A program made the position numbers and the translations under genes. From the NCBI RefSeq assembly GCF_023156235.1, contig NZ_JAKZAI010000003.1, forward strand, positions 331,472 to 395,471: a DNA stretch of 64,000 nt. Direction: 5' to 3'. This DNA is from Marinobacter goseongensis (GTDB lineage: Bacteria; Pseudomonadota; Gammaproteobacteria; Pseudomonadales; Oleiphilaceae). Under the pieces are notes generated by a model. That model was given only the letters and a program-made list of their open reading frames with translations, was not told where the DNA came from and did no database searches. Position 1 is the first letter of the stretch, and each line of letters starts with the position of its first letter. Shown here one piece after another: positions 25,792 to 35,317 of this stretch.

Positions 25792-27588
25792 TTGCCCAAA
25801 TTTTCGCTCGGCACCCGCTTCGCGCTCATCATCGTGCTCGGATCATTATCAACTGTGGCAGCAATCATGGCCGTCGCCTACAGCGCGCTGGTAGACGACT
25901 TCGAAACGCTCCTGACCCAACAACAACTCACCGAGACCCGGCGTATCGCATCCGAGGTGGAGCAGCGCCTCCAACTCAAACTTGATGTACTTGCTGAGTC
26001 AGCGAGAATGATGAGCGATGGCGAATCACTGCATTCCCTGCCCGAGATCCAATACCTGCTTGATCGGCAAAATCTGCTGAGCTCGCTGTTTCCAGACGGG
26101 GTTTTAGTATTGAACGCAGAAGCAACGGCCATCGCAGAAAATCAATATGCTCCTGGTCGTATTGGAACAAATTATGCCGATCGGCAGCATTTCCGCCAGG
26201 CCATTCAAACCCGTGAGCCCCTCATCAGCCGGCCGATTATTGGTCGCGTTACCGGGGTTCCGCTGTTGTCCTTCCTGACCCCCATCGAATCCGATGAAAA
26301 CGACCTGCTGGGGTTAATGGCCGGTACCGTCAATATTGGTCAGACCAGCCTTATTCCGCTTGACAGGCTGACCCGCCTTCGCAATCGAAACGACACATTC
26401 AAAGTCGTTGATATCAACCACTATCTCTACATCGAAGGCGGACCGGCGGCGGGAGAGCGCGTACAGCCCTTACCTGCGCCGGGGGCCGACCCACTGGTTG
26501 ACGCGGCGTTATCCGGCATCAACTTCGGAACGGTAACCGATTCCACCGGCGAGGAATTAATCTACGCCGCCAGTCACCTGGAAAATCTGGGTTGGATGTT
26601 TGTGCGCGCGGTGCCATATGAGCGGGCGACCGCCCCTGCAAAAAAGTCTTTCATGAAGTTTCTGGGAATCAGCTTGGTGGTTGGTTTAGTGATTGCCGCC
26701 CTCAGCTTTTTCGCAAGCCGATCAACAACCAAACCCCTCAACAAAATGACACAAACCATCGAAAAAATGGCCCGAAACCCCTCCCGGGGTCAGCGCCTCA
26801 TCGCCGCAGGCTCCATCGAGACCAGGCAGCTGGCCAATGCGTTCAACCAGCTGATGACTGAGCGCGATGTGATCAGCAAAATGAAAGAAGAGTTCGTTTC
26901 CAACGTCAGTCATGAGTTGAGGACTCCGCTCACATCGATCAATGGCGCGCTCCGATTGCTGGCGTCCGGAGCCGCAGGGGGGCTACCGCAGAAAGCCGAA
27001 GAAATGGCAAACCTGGCATTGCGGAACGGAGACCGGCTCCAGCTGCTGATCTCCGATCTCCTGGATTTCAGCAAACTCGCGGCCGGTCGAATGAGCATCA
27101 ATTTGTCGCCACAACCCATACTTCCGATCATCAAAACCGCCATCGTGAGTAATGCATCCCTGGCCCATGAGCGCGGCCTGTCACTGGAGGTTGAGGGGAA
27201 CGAAAACCCGGTTGTGCTGGCGGACGCGCACCGGTTAAGGCAGGTGCTGGACAACTTCATCAGCAATGCGATCAAATTCTCGCCCCCGGACCTGGCAATT
27301 TCGATCCGAATCACACAACGCCGCCCGGGCTATACGTCGATTATCGTCCACGATCGTGGCACCGGGGTACCGGAGCACTTCGAGCCCAAGCTGTTTGAAC
27401 GTTTTTCCCAGGCCAACAGTGGCTCGGCAAAGTCGGTCACAGGCACCGGGCTTGGCCTCGCCATCTGCCGGGAACTTGCCACGCTCATGAATGGGCAGAC
27501 AGGCTACTTCTACGACCAGGGCGCCAATTTCTGGATTGAGTTACCCAATGTTGTAAGCAGGAAGACCAGTACCGATGAAAGCACCTGA
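25792..27588 (+). CDS. membrane sensor histidine kinase (dCache-like periplasmic domain, HAMP, HisKA, HATPase)
   Basis: This is a 598-residue kinase. A first membrane segment at about 9-30 and a second at about 285-308 flank a 250-residue periplasmic region of double-Cache type (ADRQHFRQAIQTREPLISRPIIG in pieces, GLMAGTVNIG). A short HAMP (FASRSTTKPLNKMTQTI) leads to HisKA with the phospho-histidine in SHELRTPLTS near 373. HATPase boxes follow: N-box FISNAIKFSPP, G1 HDRGTGVP, G2 GTGLGLAICREL. The start is a TTG with gagga seven bases upstream. The last 14 bp overlap the next kinase gene. It is transcribed divergently from the three regulators, which are its likely partners. Confidence 0.9.
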   Translation: MPKFSLGTRFALIIVLGSLSTVAAIMAVAYSALVDDFETLLTQQQLTETRRIASEVEQRLQLKLDVLAESARMMSDGESLHSLPEIQYLLDRQNLLSSLFPDGVLVLNAEATAIAENQYAPGRIGTNYADRQHFRQAIQTREPLISRPIIGRVTGVPLLSFLTPIESDENDLLGLMAGTVNIGQTSLIPLDRLTRLRNRNDTFKVVDINHYLYIEGGPAAGERVQPLPAPGADPLVDAALSGINFGTVTDSTGEELIYAASHLENLGWMFVRAVPYERATAPAKKSFMKFLGISLVVGLVIAALSFFASRSTTKPLNKMTQTIEKMARNPSRGQRLIAAGSIETRQLANAFNQLMTERDVISKMKEEFVSNVSHELRTPLTSINGALRLLASGAAGGLPQKAEEMANLALRNGDRLQLLISDLLDFSKLAAGRMSINLSPQPILPIIKTAIVSNASLAHERGLSLEVEGNENPVVLADAHRLRQVLDNFISNAIKFSPPDLAISIRITQRRPGYTSIIVHDRGTGVPEHFEPKLFERFSQANSGSAKSVTGTGLGLAICRELATLMNGQTGYFYDQGANFWIELPNVVSRKTSTDEST

Positions 27589-30412
27589 CCTGAGCCACAA
27601 AGAGCTCCAGCGGCAAGCGGCTCTTGAACGAACTGGCCTGCTTGACACTCAACCTGAAGAACGATTCGACCGCTACACGGCGATCGCCTGCAAAGCGTTC
27701 AAGGTGCCAATTGCTTTGATCAGTCTGGTGGACAGCAACCGACAATGGTTCAAGTCCTGCCAGGGGCTTTCGATCTCGGAAACCCCCCGCGAAGTCTCTT
27801 TCTGTAGCCACGCGATTCGTGAATCGGAAATCCTGGTGATCGAGGACACGCTCTGCGATGACCGCTTCATGGACAACCCGCTAGTCACGGAGGAACCCCA
27901 CATTCGCTTCTATGCGGGTGCGCCATTACATGACAGTGACGGCTTCCGACTTGGAACCCTCTGCCTGATCGACCGCGCGCCGCGCACCTTTGATCAGAAT
28001 GACCAGGCGCTTCTGCGTGAAATCGCCGATTGCGTGGAACGTGAAATCAACCTGCAGGTCGCCACCGAACTCTACCAAGAGCTCAAGAGCAGTGAACGCC
28101 GAGCCAAAGCCGCCATAGAAGGCACGCGAATTGGTACCTGGGAGTGGAACGTACAGACAGGTGAAACGGTCTTTAACGAGCGCTGGGCCGACATCTGTGG
28201 CTATCGGCTCGACGAACTCGAACCGGTCAATATCGAAACCTGGTTGAACCTTGCACACCCAGAGGATCGGCCGGAATCGGAACGCCTGCTCAATGCCCAC
28301 TTTTCCGGCGAGCTGCCAGAGTACGATTGTCGGTGCCGCATGAAACACAAAAACGGCCACTGGGTATGGGTGCACGATCGCGGCCAGGTCTTCGAATGGA
28401 CCGAAAAAGGCGAACCGCTGATGATGTGCGGCACCCACGCCGACATCACCAATGAAATGGCCAGCCTCGACCGCATACAGCGACAAAATACCGCGTTGAG
28501 CATCCTCAATGAATTGGCCCTCGATCCCGAAACCGATGACAACGCAAGGATCGAGAAAGCCCTACGCCTCGGGGCAGACTATCTGGATCTGGATCTGGCG
28601 ATCGTGAGCGAGATCACCAGAGACGTATACTCGGTACGGTGGTTTGTTGCCCCAGCCCAAGCAGGGCTTGAACAGGGCCTCAGCTTTCCTTTGGTCGACA
28701 CCTATTGCTCACTGCTCCTGGGGTCTCGAGACAGTCTGGCGATCGCCCACATGGCGAAATCCCAGTACCGAAACCACGACTGCTATGACAAGTTTGGATT
28801 GGAGAGCTATCTTGCCGCGCCTGTTTTTATCCGGGATCGACTTTACGGCACCGTCAACTTTTCCTCCCCGGAACCACGGGCTCAGGACTTCTCCGATACC
28901 GATATCACGTTCGTAACACTCCTCGCGCGATGGATCGCTGGCGTCATCGAGCGCAAGCTCAGTGAGCAGATTCTGAACAAGCTGATCGAGCAGACACCCG
29001 GGATGCTTTACCAGTTCCAGCGCTGGCCGGACGGCCACTCTGCCTTTCCTTTTTCCAGCCCACACATCAAGGATATCTACGGCGTCACCAGCGACGAAGT
29101 CAAAGACGATGCCTCGGTCTGTTTCAACAAGATACATCCGGATGACCTGGCGGAGATGATGGTCAGCATCGAAAGGTCCGCAGAGACACTGTCGATCTGG
29201 AATGCCCATTACAGGGTCAAGGACGGGCACTCAGGCTGGCGCTGGGTCGAAGGGAAATCATCGCCAGAACTCATGCCTGATCAAAGCGTGATATGGCATG
29301 GTTACATCGCCGACATTGACGACACCAAGCGCACAGCCCTTGCTCTGCAGGAAAGCGAAGCTCAGCTGCGACGGCTCTACGAGCTGTCCCCCATTGGTAT
29401 TGCGCTGAACGATTACCTGTCGGGCGCGTTTCTGGATGTCAACGAGGCCCTGCTGGAGCCAACGGGCTACAACCGCAATCAAATGATGTCAATGAACTAC
29501 TGGGACCTCTTGCCCAGGGATTTCGAAAGCCAACGACAGACAATCATTACCAAACTCCAGACCGAGAGACGCTTTGGCCCATACGAAGCAGAAATCGTAC
29601 GGGCCGATGGCTCCACCTACCCAGCCGTCGTTCGAGGGATGAGAATACGCAACCCCTCCCAACAGCCACTGATCTGGACGTTGATCGAGGACATTTCCGA
29701 GCGTAAGAAAATAGACCGGCTGAAGAGCGAGTTCATCTCCTCAGTGAGTCACGAACTCCGGACGCCACTGACTTCGATCGCCGGATCGCTCGGGCTGGTT
29801 GAGAGCGGCGCCCTCGGTGAGCTGCCAGAGCAGGTCAGGCGCATGATATCCATCGCTCATCGGAATAGCGATCAGCTGCGACAACTGGTTGATGACCTGC
29901 TCGATATGGAAAAGCTCGTCTCCGGACGCCTATCGATGAAATTAAAGGAAGACCCTGTCCTTCCTGTGATTGAAGAGTCTGTAGAGCGCCTGAACACCTA
30001 TGCACTGGAGAGTCGGGTTTCTGTTCACATAGCCAACGACTTTTCCGACTGGGCCGCCTGGATAGACCGGGGCCGTCTGGGCCAGGCATTCACAAACCTC
30101 TTGTCCAATGCCATCAAGTTCTCGCCAGATAATGGTGAGATTCACATTACCAGCGACATAGGGAACGGCTGCATGCGCATCTGCGTGGCTGACCAGGGCC
30201 CGGGCATTCCGGACAGTTTTCGCCCACGGATTTTCCAGAAATTCGCACAGGCTGACAGCTCGGACACCCGCGGAAAACGGGGAACCGGTCTTGGGTTGGC
30301 CATCACCAGAGAGATTATGGCGCAAATGGAAGGCGAGGTCGGATTCGAGTCGAAGGAAGGTCTGGGCTCTGTCTTCTGGCTGGAATTGAAATTGAACAAG
30401 GTCAAGCACTAG
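27575..30412 (+). CDS. soluble multi-sensor histidine kinase (GAF-PAS-GAF-PAS-PAS-HisKA-HATPase)
   Basis: This is a 945-residue kinase without membrane segments. The order read from the sequence is GAF at about 20-165 (PIALISLVDSNRQWFKS, GAPLHDSDGFRLGTLCLID in pieces), PAS/PAC about 175-300 with GTWEWNVQTGE, a second GAF about 305-465, PAS about 475-590, PAS about 595-715, then HisKA with SHELRTPLTSIAGS near residue 724. The HATPase has NLLSNAIKFSPD, DQGPGIP and GTGLGLAITREI. It overlaps the preceding kinase by 14 bp and abuts the next. Its kinase core is closely similar to that of the third kinase and of the interrupted one at 58031, so these are paralogues. Confidence 0.9.
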   Translation: MKAPDLSHKELQRQAALERTGLLDTQPEERFDRYTAIACKAFKVPIALISLVDSNRQWFKSCQGLSISETPREVSFCSHAIRESEILVIEDTLCDDRFMDNPLVTEEPHIRFYAGAPLHDSDGFRLGTLCLIDRAPRTFDQNDQALLREIADCVEREINLQVATELYQELKSSERRAKAAIEGTRIGTWEWNVQTGETVFNERWADICGYRLDELEPVNIETWLNLAHPEDRPESERLLNAHFSGELPEYDCRCRMKHKNGHWVWVHDRGQVFEWTEKGEPLMMCGTHADITNEMASLDRIQRQNTALSILNELALDPETDDNARIEKALRLGADYLDLDLAIVSEITRDVYSVRWFVAPAQAGLEQGLSFPLVDTYCSLLLGSRDSLAIAHMAKSQYRNHDCYDKFGLESYLAAPVFIRDRLYGTVNFSSPEPRAQDFSDTDITFVTLLARWIAGVIERKLSEQILNKLIEQTPGMLYQFQRWPDGHSAFPFSSPHIKDIYGVTSDEVKDDASVCFNKIHPDDLAEMMVSIERSAETLSIWNAHYRVKDGHSGWRWVEGKSSPELMPDQSVIWHGYIADIDDTKRTALALQESEAQLRRLYELSPIGIALNDYLSGAFLDVNEALLEPTGYNRNQMMSMNYWDLLPRDFESQRQTIITKLQTERRFGPYEAEIVRADGSTYPAVVRGMRIRNPSQQPLIWTLIEDISERKKIDRLKSEFISSVSHELRTPLTSIAGSLGLVESGALGELPEQVRRMISIAHRNSDQLRQLVDDLLDMEKLVSGRLSMKLKEDPVLPVIEESVERLNTYALESRVSVHIANDFSDWAAWIDRGRLGQAFTNLLSNAIKFSPDNGEIHITSDIGNGCMRICVADQGPGIPDSFRPRIFQKFAQADSSDTRGKRGTGLGLAITREIMAQMEGEVGFESKEGLGSVFWLELKLNKVKH

Positions 30413-32353
30413 ATGGACAACACGGCGGGCTACAGAGCGTTTTACTATCTTATCTGGGTTGCCCGTACCGCCGTGCTGGCTTTCATGATTACGGTTGCCG
30501 TTGTGCTTGATAATGGAGCCACCGAGAGCCATCGGGCAGAGGTCCGGCAACAATGGCAAGCGCGGCTCAACGACCTCAGCCTGAAATTACAGGCCGCCAT
30601 TCTCCAGAATGTGCAGACGGTCTGGGGGCTCGCCGCGAATGTGTCCGTTGACCCCGATATTACGGAGAATGAGTTTCAGCAGCTGGCTTCTGTTATTTTC
30701 GGTCTTGCGCCACAGCTACGAAACATCGGTTTGGCCCCTGACCTGACCATACGCTATATCTATCCACTGGCGGGCAATGAGGCGGCGCTGGGCCTCGATC
30801 TCTCGAAACGGGGGCTTTCCGAGGCACAGTTGGTGGAATTGAAGGCATCGAGGCGAGCGCTTTTCAGCGGGCCGATCAAGCTCGTTCAGGGGGGTGAGGG
30901 AATTGCCGCACGCATTCCGATCTTTGAGAACGACACCGACCGCTTTTGGGGGCTTGTGTCGGTCATTCTGGATCTGGAGCGCCTTTACAAAGAAGTGGGC
31001 TTGAGGTCACTCGCTGATAGCCGGGAACTGACCATTGCCAATACCGCCAACCACAGCTCAGATGGCGGTGTCTTTTTTGGCGATGCAGACAGGCAATGGC
31101 AACAGCCGGTAACCGCGCAGCTGAGTATGCCGGGCATTACCTGGACAATGTCTGCTCAACCAGCGCAGGGCTGGCCAAACCATCCGGAATCACCACTGCT
31201 GGTTCGATGCTTTCTCACCTTGATTGTTTTGCTAATCACTTCAGGCACTTTTTGGCTCACCAGTCTTTTACTTCGTGATTATCAGATGCAACGCCGTTTC
31301 CGCGGGCTTTTCGAACTGGCGCCCTTTGGCATAGGGCTGTACGACGCGCGAACCGGAAAGCAGCTGCGCGCCAACAACAGCTTCGAAGCGATGTTCGGTA
31401 ACGCACCCGCCTCATTGGCATTTTTCGGCAAAGTCTATGACCCATCAGGACGGATTCTTCCCTCAGGGCTGGATATTCTGGGGCTTTTACAGAAACACCC
31501 CCGCTTCAGCGCGCTGGAAGGCGTCTTTCCCAGTGCGCAAGAGGAGCTGACACCCATACTGCTGCACGGCCTCATCCTGGAGGCTCGCCACGGCGAACCG
31601 GTCATCTGGCTGATCGCAGAGGATATTTCCGAGCGCAAAAAGGCTGATCGCGTAAAAAGTGAATTCATCTCAACGGTCAGTCATGAATTGCGAACGCCCC
31701 TGACATCCATTGCGGGATCGCTGAGTTTACTCTCGAACAACGCCGTCGGTGAGCTCTCACCAGACGCATCGAGGCTGGCCAAAATTGCTTACCGCAACAG
31801 CCAGCAACTGACATTTCTCATCAACGATCTTCTCGACATCGAAAAACTGGTCGCCGGCAAAGTCATTTTCCACCTGGCCGATTGCCGAATCGCTGATGTG
31901 GTCCGTGAATGCGTCGAAGGAATCGAAAGCTTTGCGCTCGATAAGCGGATAACCGTCAGGATCGGAGAGTTGCATGACACAGTCGTCAATGTCGACCGCG
32001 TACGGCTGCGTCAGGCGCTTAACAACCTGCTCTCGAACGCCATCAAGTTTTCTTCTGATGAGTCCGAGGTTCATGTATTTACCGAACTCTCACTTACCGG
32101 CATCCGGATGTGTGTCCGCGACCAGGGACCGGGGATCCCGGCGGACTTCAGGGACAGAATTTTCCAGAAATTTTCCCAAGCCGACGCGTCTGATCGCCGA
32201 TCGCAGAGTGGCACCGGCCTGGGGCTGGCCATCACTCGGGAGCTGATGCATGCGATGGCCGGCGAGGTGGATTTTGCATCGGAGGAGGGCCACGGTGCGT
32301 GCTTCTGGCTGGACTTGCCACTGACCCAAGGTCATAGCAAGCGGTCAGCCTGA
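30413..32353 (+). CDS. membrane sensor histidine kinase with CHASE-like domain and PAS
   Basis: This is a 646-residue kinase. Membrane helices at about 12-33 and 263-285 bracket an extracytoplasmic domain of about 225 residues. Its segments LAANVSVDPDITENEFQQLA and LDLSKRGLSEAQL in pieces, plus IPIF, are CHASE-like. A PAS fold (FRGLFELAPFGIGLYDARTG) is followed by HisKA, with the histidine in SHELRTPLTSIAGS near 423, and HATPase (NLLSNAIKFSSD, DQGPGIPADF, GTGLGLAITREL). Its ATG begins on the base after the stop of the preceding gene, so the three kinases form one operon. There is no receiver or Hpt in this protein. Confidence 0.9.
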   Translation: MDNTAGYRAFYYLIWVARTAVLAFMITVAVVLDNGATESHRAEVRQQWQARLNDLSLKLQAAILQNVQTVWGLAANVSVDPDITENEFQQLASVIFGLAPQLRNIGLAPDLTIRYIYPLAGNEAALGLDLSKRGLSEAQLVELKASRRALFSGPIKLVQGGEGIAARIPIFENDTDRFWGLVSVILDLERLYKEVGLRSLADSRELTIANTANHSSDGGVFFGDADRQWQQPVTAQLSMPGITWTMSAQPAQGWPNHPESPLLVRCFLTLIVLLITSGTFWLTSLLLRDYQMQRRFRGLFELAPFGIGLYDARTGKQLRANNSFEAMFGNAPASLAFFGKVYDPSGRILPSGLDILGLLQKHPRFSALEGVFPSAQEELTPILLHGLILEARHGEPVIWLIAEDISERKKADRVKSEFISTVSHELRTPLTSIAGSLSLLSNNAVGELSPDASRLAKIAYRNSQQLTFLINDLLDIEKLVAGKVIFHLADCRIADVVRECVEGIESFALDKRITVRIGELHDTVVNVDRVRLRQALNNLLSNAIKFSSDESEVHVFTELSLTGIRMCVRDQGPGIPADFRDRIFQKFSQADASDRRSQSGTGLGLAITRELMHAMAGEVDFASEEGHGACFWLDLPLTQGHSKRSA

Positions 32354-32418
32354 GGGCCGCCGCCCTCCACCGAATGGGCCCTTTGTCCTGAACAGACGCC
32401 AGAGCCAGCGATCCCTCG

Positions 32419-35178
32419 CTAGGCTGTGCGCAGCATCTCCCTCACGACGTAATGGAGAATGCCACCGTGCCGGTAATAAACAGCCTCGTTGGCGGTATCG
32501 ATCCTTGATTTCAGGTCACAAGTCTGGGTGCTGCCGTCCTTGTATTTCACCGTCATTTTCAGGGTCTGTCCCGGCTGAATGTCACCGGACAGGCCCTCGA
32601 TGCTGATGGTTTCCTCGCCGGTCAGCTTCAGGCTCTTGCGATCCGTGCCCTCCGGGAACTGCAGCGGCATCACCCCCATACCAATCAGGTTGGAGCGGTG
32701 AATGCGCTCATAGGACTCTGCCACCACGGCATTCACGCCCAGCAGGCGGGTGCCCTTGGCGGCCCAGTCCCGGCTTGAGCCAGTGCCGTATTCCTTGCCG
32801 GCAATCACCACCAGGGGCGTACCCTGGGCCTGATACTTCATGGCGGCATCGTAGATGGCCATCTGTTCACCGGTGGGCACGAAGCGGGTGTATCCGCCCT
32901 CCACACCATCAAGCATCTCATTGCGGATGCGTACGTTGGCAAAAGTGCCACGCATCATCACCTCGTGGTTGCCGCGGCGGGAACCGTAGGAGTTGAAATC
33001 CTTCGGCTCGACCCCGTGGTCCTGCAGATACTTTCCGGCCGGGGTGTCCGGTTTGAACGAGCCGGCCGGGGAAATATGGTCGGTGGTCACCGAGTCCCCC
33101 AACAATGCAAGGATGTTAGCGTCGCGGATGTCGTCAATGGCCTCCGGCTCCTCCCCCATGCCCTCGAAAAAGGGCGGGTGCTGGATGTAGGTGGACTTGT
33201 CTGACCACTCATACACCTTGCTCTCCGGGACCTTGATCGACTGCCAGGTGGCATCGCCGTCGAACACCGCCGCGTACTCGGTGCGGAACATGTCGGTCTT
33301 CACCTTTTCCACCGCCTCGGCAATTTCCTGCTGACTCGGCCAGAGATCTTTCAGATACACCGGATTACCGTCCTGATCGGCACCCAGCGGATCTTTGAAG
33401 AGGTCCAGGCGCACGTTACCGGCCAGGGCATAAGCCACCACCAGCGGCGGCGACGCCAGCCAGTTGGTCTTCACCAGCGGATGCACGCGGCCTTCGAAAT
33501 TGCGGTTACCGGACAGCACCGAGGCCACGGTCAGGTTACCGTCGGCAATGGCCTTCTCCACCGCGTCCGGCAGCGGGCCGGAATTACCGATACAGGTAGT
33601 GCAGCCGTAGCCCACGAGGTTGAAACCCAGCTTGTTAAGATCGTCCTGGAAGCCCCCCACGCGCAGATAATCTGTCACCACCTTGGAGCCCGGCGCCAGC
33701 GAGGTTTTCACCCAGGGCTTGGTCTGCAGGCCTTTGGCGACGGCTTTCTGGGCAATCAGGCCCGCGGCCATCATCACACTGGGGTTCGAGGTATTGGTGC
33801 AGGACGTGATGGCCGCAATCACCACCGCACCCGGGTCCAGCCGGGTTTTTGCACCGTTCATTTCCATCGGCTGGCTGGCGGCGTGGTGGTAACTGTCATC
33901 CACACCCACGGCAGTCTGGCCGCCCTCGGACTCGAGTTTGCCCTCACGGCTTTCAGCCGGGCCCTCGGCCGTTTCCATCAGCAGCTCGAACGAGGCTTTC
34001 ATGTTTTTCAGGGCAACCCGGTCTTGGGGCCGCTTGGGCCCCGCCAGACTGGCCTCCACGTCACCCATGTCGAGGGTCAGACGGTCGGTGTACACCGGCT
34101 CATGGCCCGGCTCGCGCCAGAGCCCCTGGGCCTTGGCGTAGGCTTCAACCAGTTCGAGCTGAGTATCTTCGCGACCGGTCAGTTTCATGTACTTGATGGT
34201 CTGCTCGTCCACCGGGAAAAAGCCACAGGTGGCGCCGTATTCCGGTGCCATGTTGGCGATGGTGGCACGGTCAGCCACCGGCATGTCCTTCAGGCCATCG
34301 CCGTAGAACTCCACGAACTTACCGACAACGCCTTTCTTGCGCAGCATCTCGGTGACGGTCAGCACCAGATCCGTGGCGGTAATGCCCTCACGGAGCTTGC
34401 CGGTGATTTTGAAACCCACCACTTCCGGAATCAACATCGACACCGGCTGACCCAGCATGGCCGCTTCGGCCTCGATGCCGCCCACGCCCCAGCCCAGAAT
34501 GCCGAGGCCGTTGATCATGGTGGTGTGGGAGTCAGTGCCCACCAGGGTGTCCGGGTAGGCGATGGTCTTGTCGCCCTGGTCTTTCTGCCACACCGTTTTG
34601 CCCAGATACTCCAGATTGACCTGATGGCAGATGCCGGTGCCCGGCGGCACCACACGGAAATTGTCGAAGGCCTGCTGGCCCCAGCGCAGAAACTCGTAGC
34701 GCTCCTGATTGCGCTCCATCTCAATGGCCACGTTGTCCTTGAATGCCGAGGCGTCACCGAAGTGGTCCACCATCACCGAATGGTCAATCACCAGATCCAC
34801 CGGCGACAGCGGATTGATCATTGCCGGATCCTTGCCTGCGGCTTTCACCGCCTCGCGCATGGCGGCGAGATCTACCACGCCGGGCACCCCGGTGAAATCC
34901 TGCATCAGCACGCGCGCCGGCCGGAACTGGATTTCGGTGTCGGACTTCCGGTCCTTCAGCCACTGCACCATGGCGTCCATATGGCTGCGTTCAACGGTGA
35001 CATCGTCTTCGTTACGCAGCAGGTTTTCCATCAGGACTTTCAGGGAAAACGGCAGGCGATCCAGATCGCCGAGGGTCTCCGCCGCCCTCGGCAGGCTGTA
35101 GTAGTGAAAGGTCTTGCCGCCCGCTTCGAGGCTGGACAGGGTATTGAGGCTGTCATTACTGAGACGTTCGCTGGACAT
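32419..35178 (-). CDS. acnA: aconitate hydratase AcnA
   Basis: This is a 919-residue aconitase of the IRP1/AcnA type, which interconverts citrate and isocitrate through a 4Fe-4S cluster in the TCA cycle. The cluster ligands are in [12 protein letters not shown] near residue 459 and [14 protein letters not shown] near 526. Substrate-binding segments such as [14 protein letters not shown] near 212 and the swivel domain ([17 protein letters not shown]) are present. Length and order match E. coli AcnA (891 residues). It stands alone, converging on the kinase operon. No apparent iron-responsive element or operator was picked out by eye. Confidence 0.96.
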   Translation of the reverse strand: MSSERLSNDSLNTLSSLEAGGKTFHYYSLPRAAETLGDLDRLPFSLKVLMENLLRNEDDVTVERSHMDAMVQWLKDRKSDTEIQFRPARVLMQDFTGVPGVVDLAAMREAVKAAGKDPAMINPLSPVDLVIDHSVMVDHFGDASAFKDNVAIEMERNQERYEFLRWGQQAFDNFRVVPPGTGICHQVNLEYLGKTVWQKDQGDKTIAYPDTLVGTDSHTTMINGLGILGWGVGGIEAEAAMLGQPVSMLIPEVVGFKITGKLREGITATDLVLTVTEMLRKKGVVGKFVEFYGDGLKDMPVADRATIANMAPEYGATCGFFPVDEQTIKYMKLTGREDTQLELVEAYAKAQGLWREPGHEPVYTDRLTLDMGDVEASLAGPKRPQDRVALKNMKASFELLMETAEGPAESREGKLESEGGQTAVGVDDSYHHAASQPMEMNGAKTRLDPGAVVIAAITSCTNTSNPSVMMAAGLIAQKAVAKGLQTKPWVKTSLAPGSKVVTDYLRVGGFQDDLNKLGFNLVGYGCTTCIGNSGPLPDAVEKAIADGNLTVASVLSGNRNFEGRVHPLVKTNWLASPPLVVAYALAGNVRLDLFKDPLGADQDGNPVYLKDLWPSQQEIAEAVEKVKTDMFRTEYAAVFDGDATWQSIKVPESKVYEWSDKSTYIQHPPFFEGMGEEPEAIDDIRDANILALLGDSVTTDHISPAGSFKPDTPAGKYLQDHGVEPKDFNSYGSRRGNHEVMMRGTFANVRIRNEMLDGVEGGYTRFVPTGEQMAIYDAAMKYQAQGTPLVVIAGKEYGTGSSRDWAAKGTRLLGVNAVVAESYERIHRSNLIGMGVMPLQFPEGTDRKSLKLTGEETISIEGLSGDIQPGQTLKMTVKYKDGSTQTCDLKSRIDTANEAVYYRHGGILHYVVREMLRTA

Positions 35179-35317
35179 GGGGTGCCCCCTTTTGGCTGAT
35201 ACATGATGGCCGGGTTGGGAAGTCTCCTATAACTATTGCAGCGAATGCGCAGACTTCAACCAAACCACCATGAATGTTCGGGATCACTGCGGTGAATAGC
35301 GCCCCGTGAGGCTTGGT

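Noticed and set aside
33481..35199. 572-codon plus-strand frame opposite acnA
   Set aside because: It is the antisense shadow of a GC-rich gene. The protein is histidine- and arginine-rich with no domain, while acnA is complete on the other strand.
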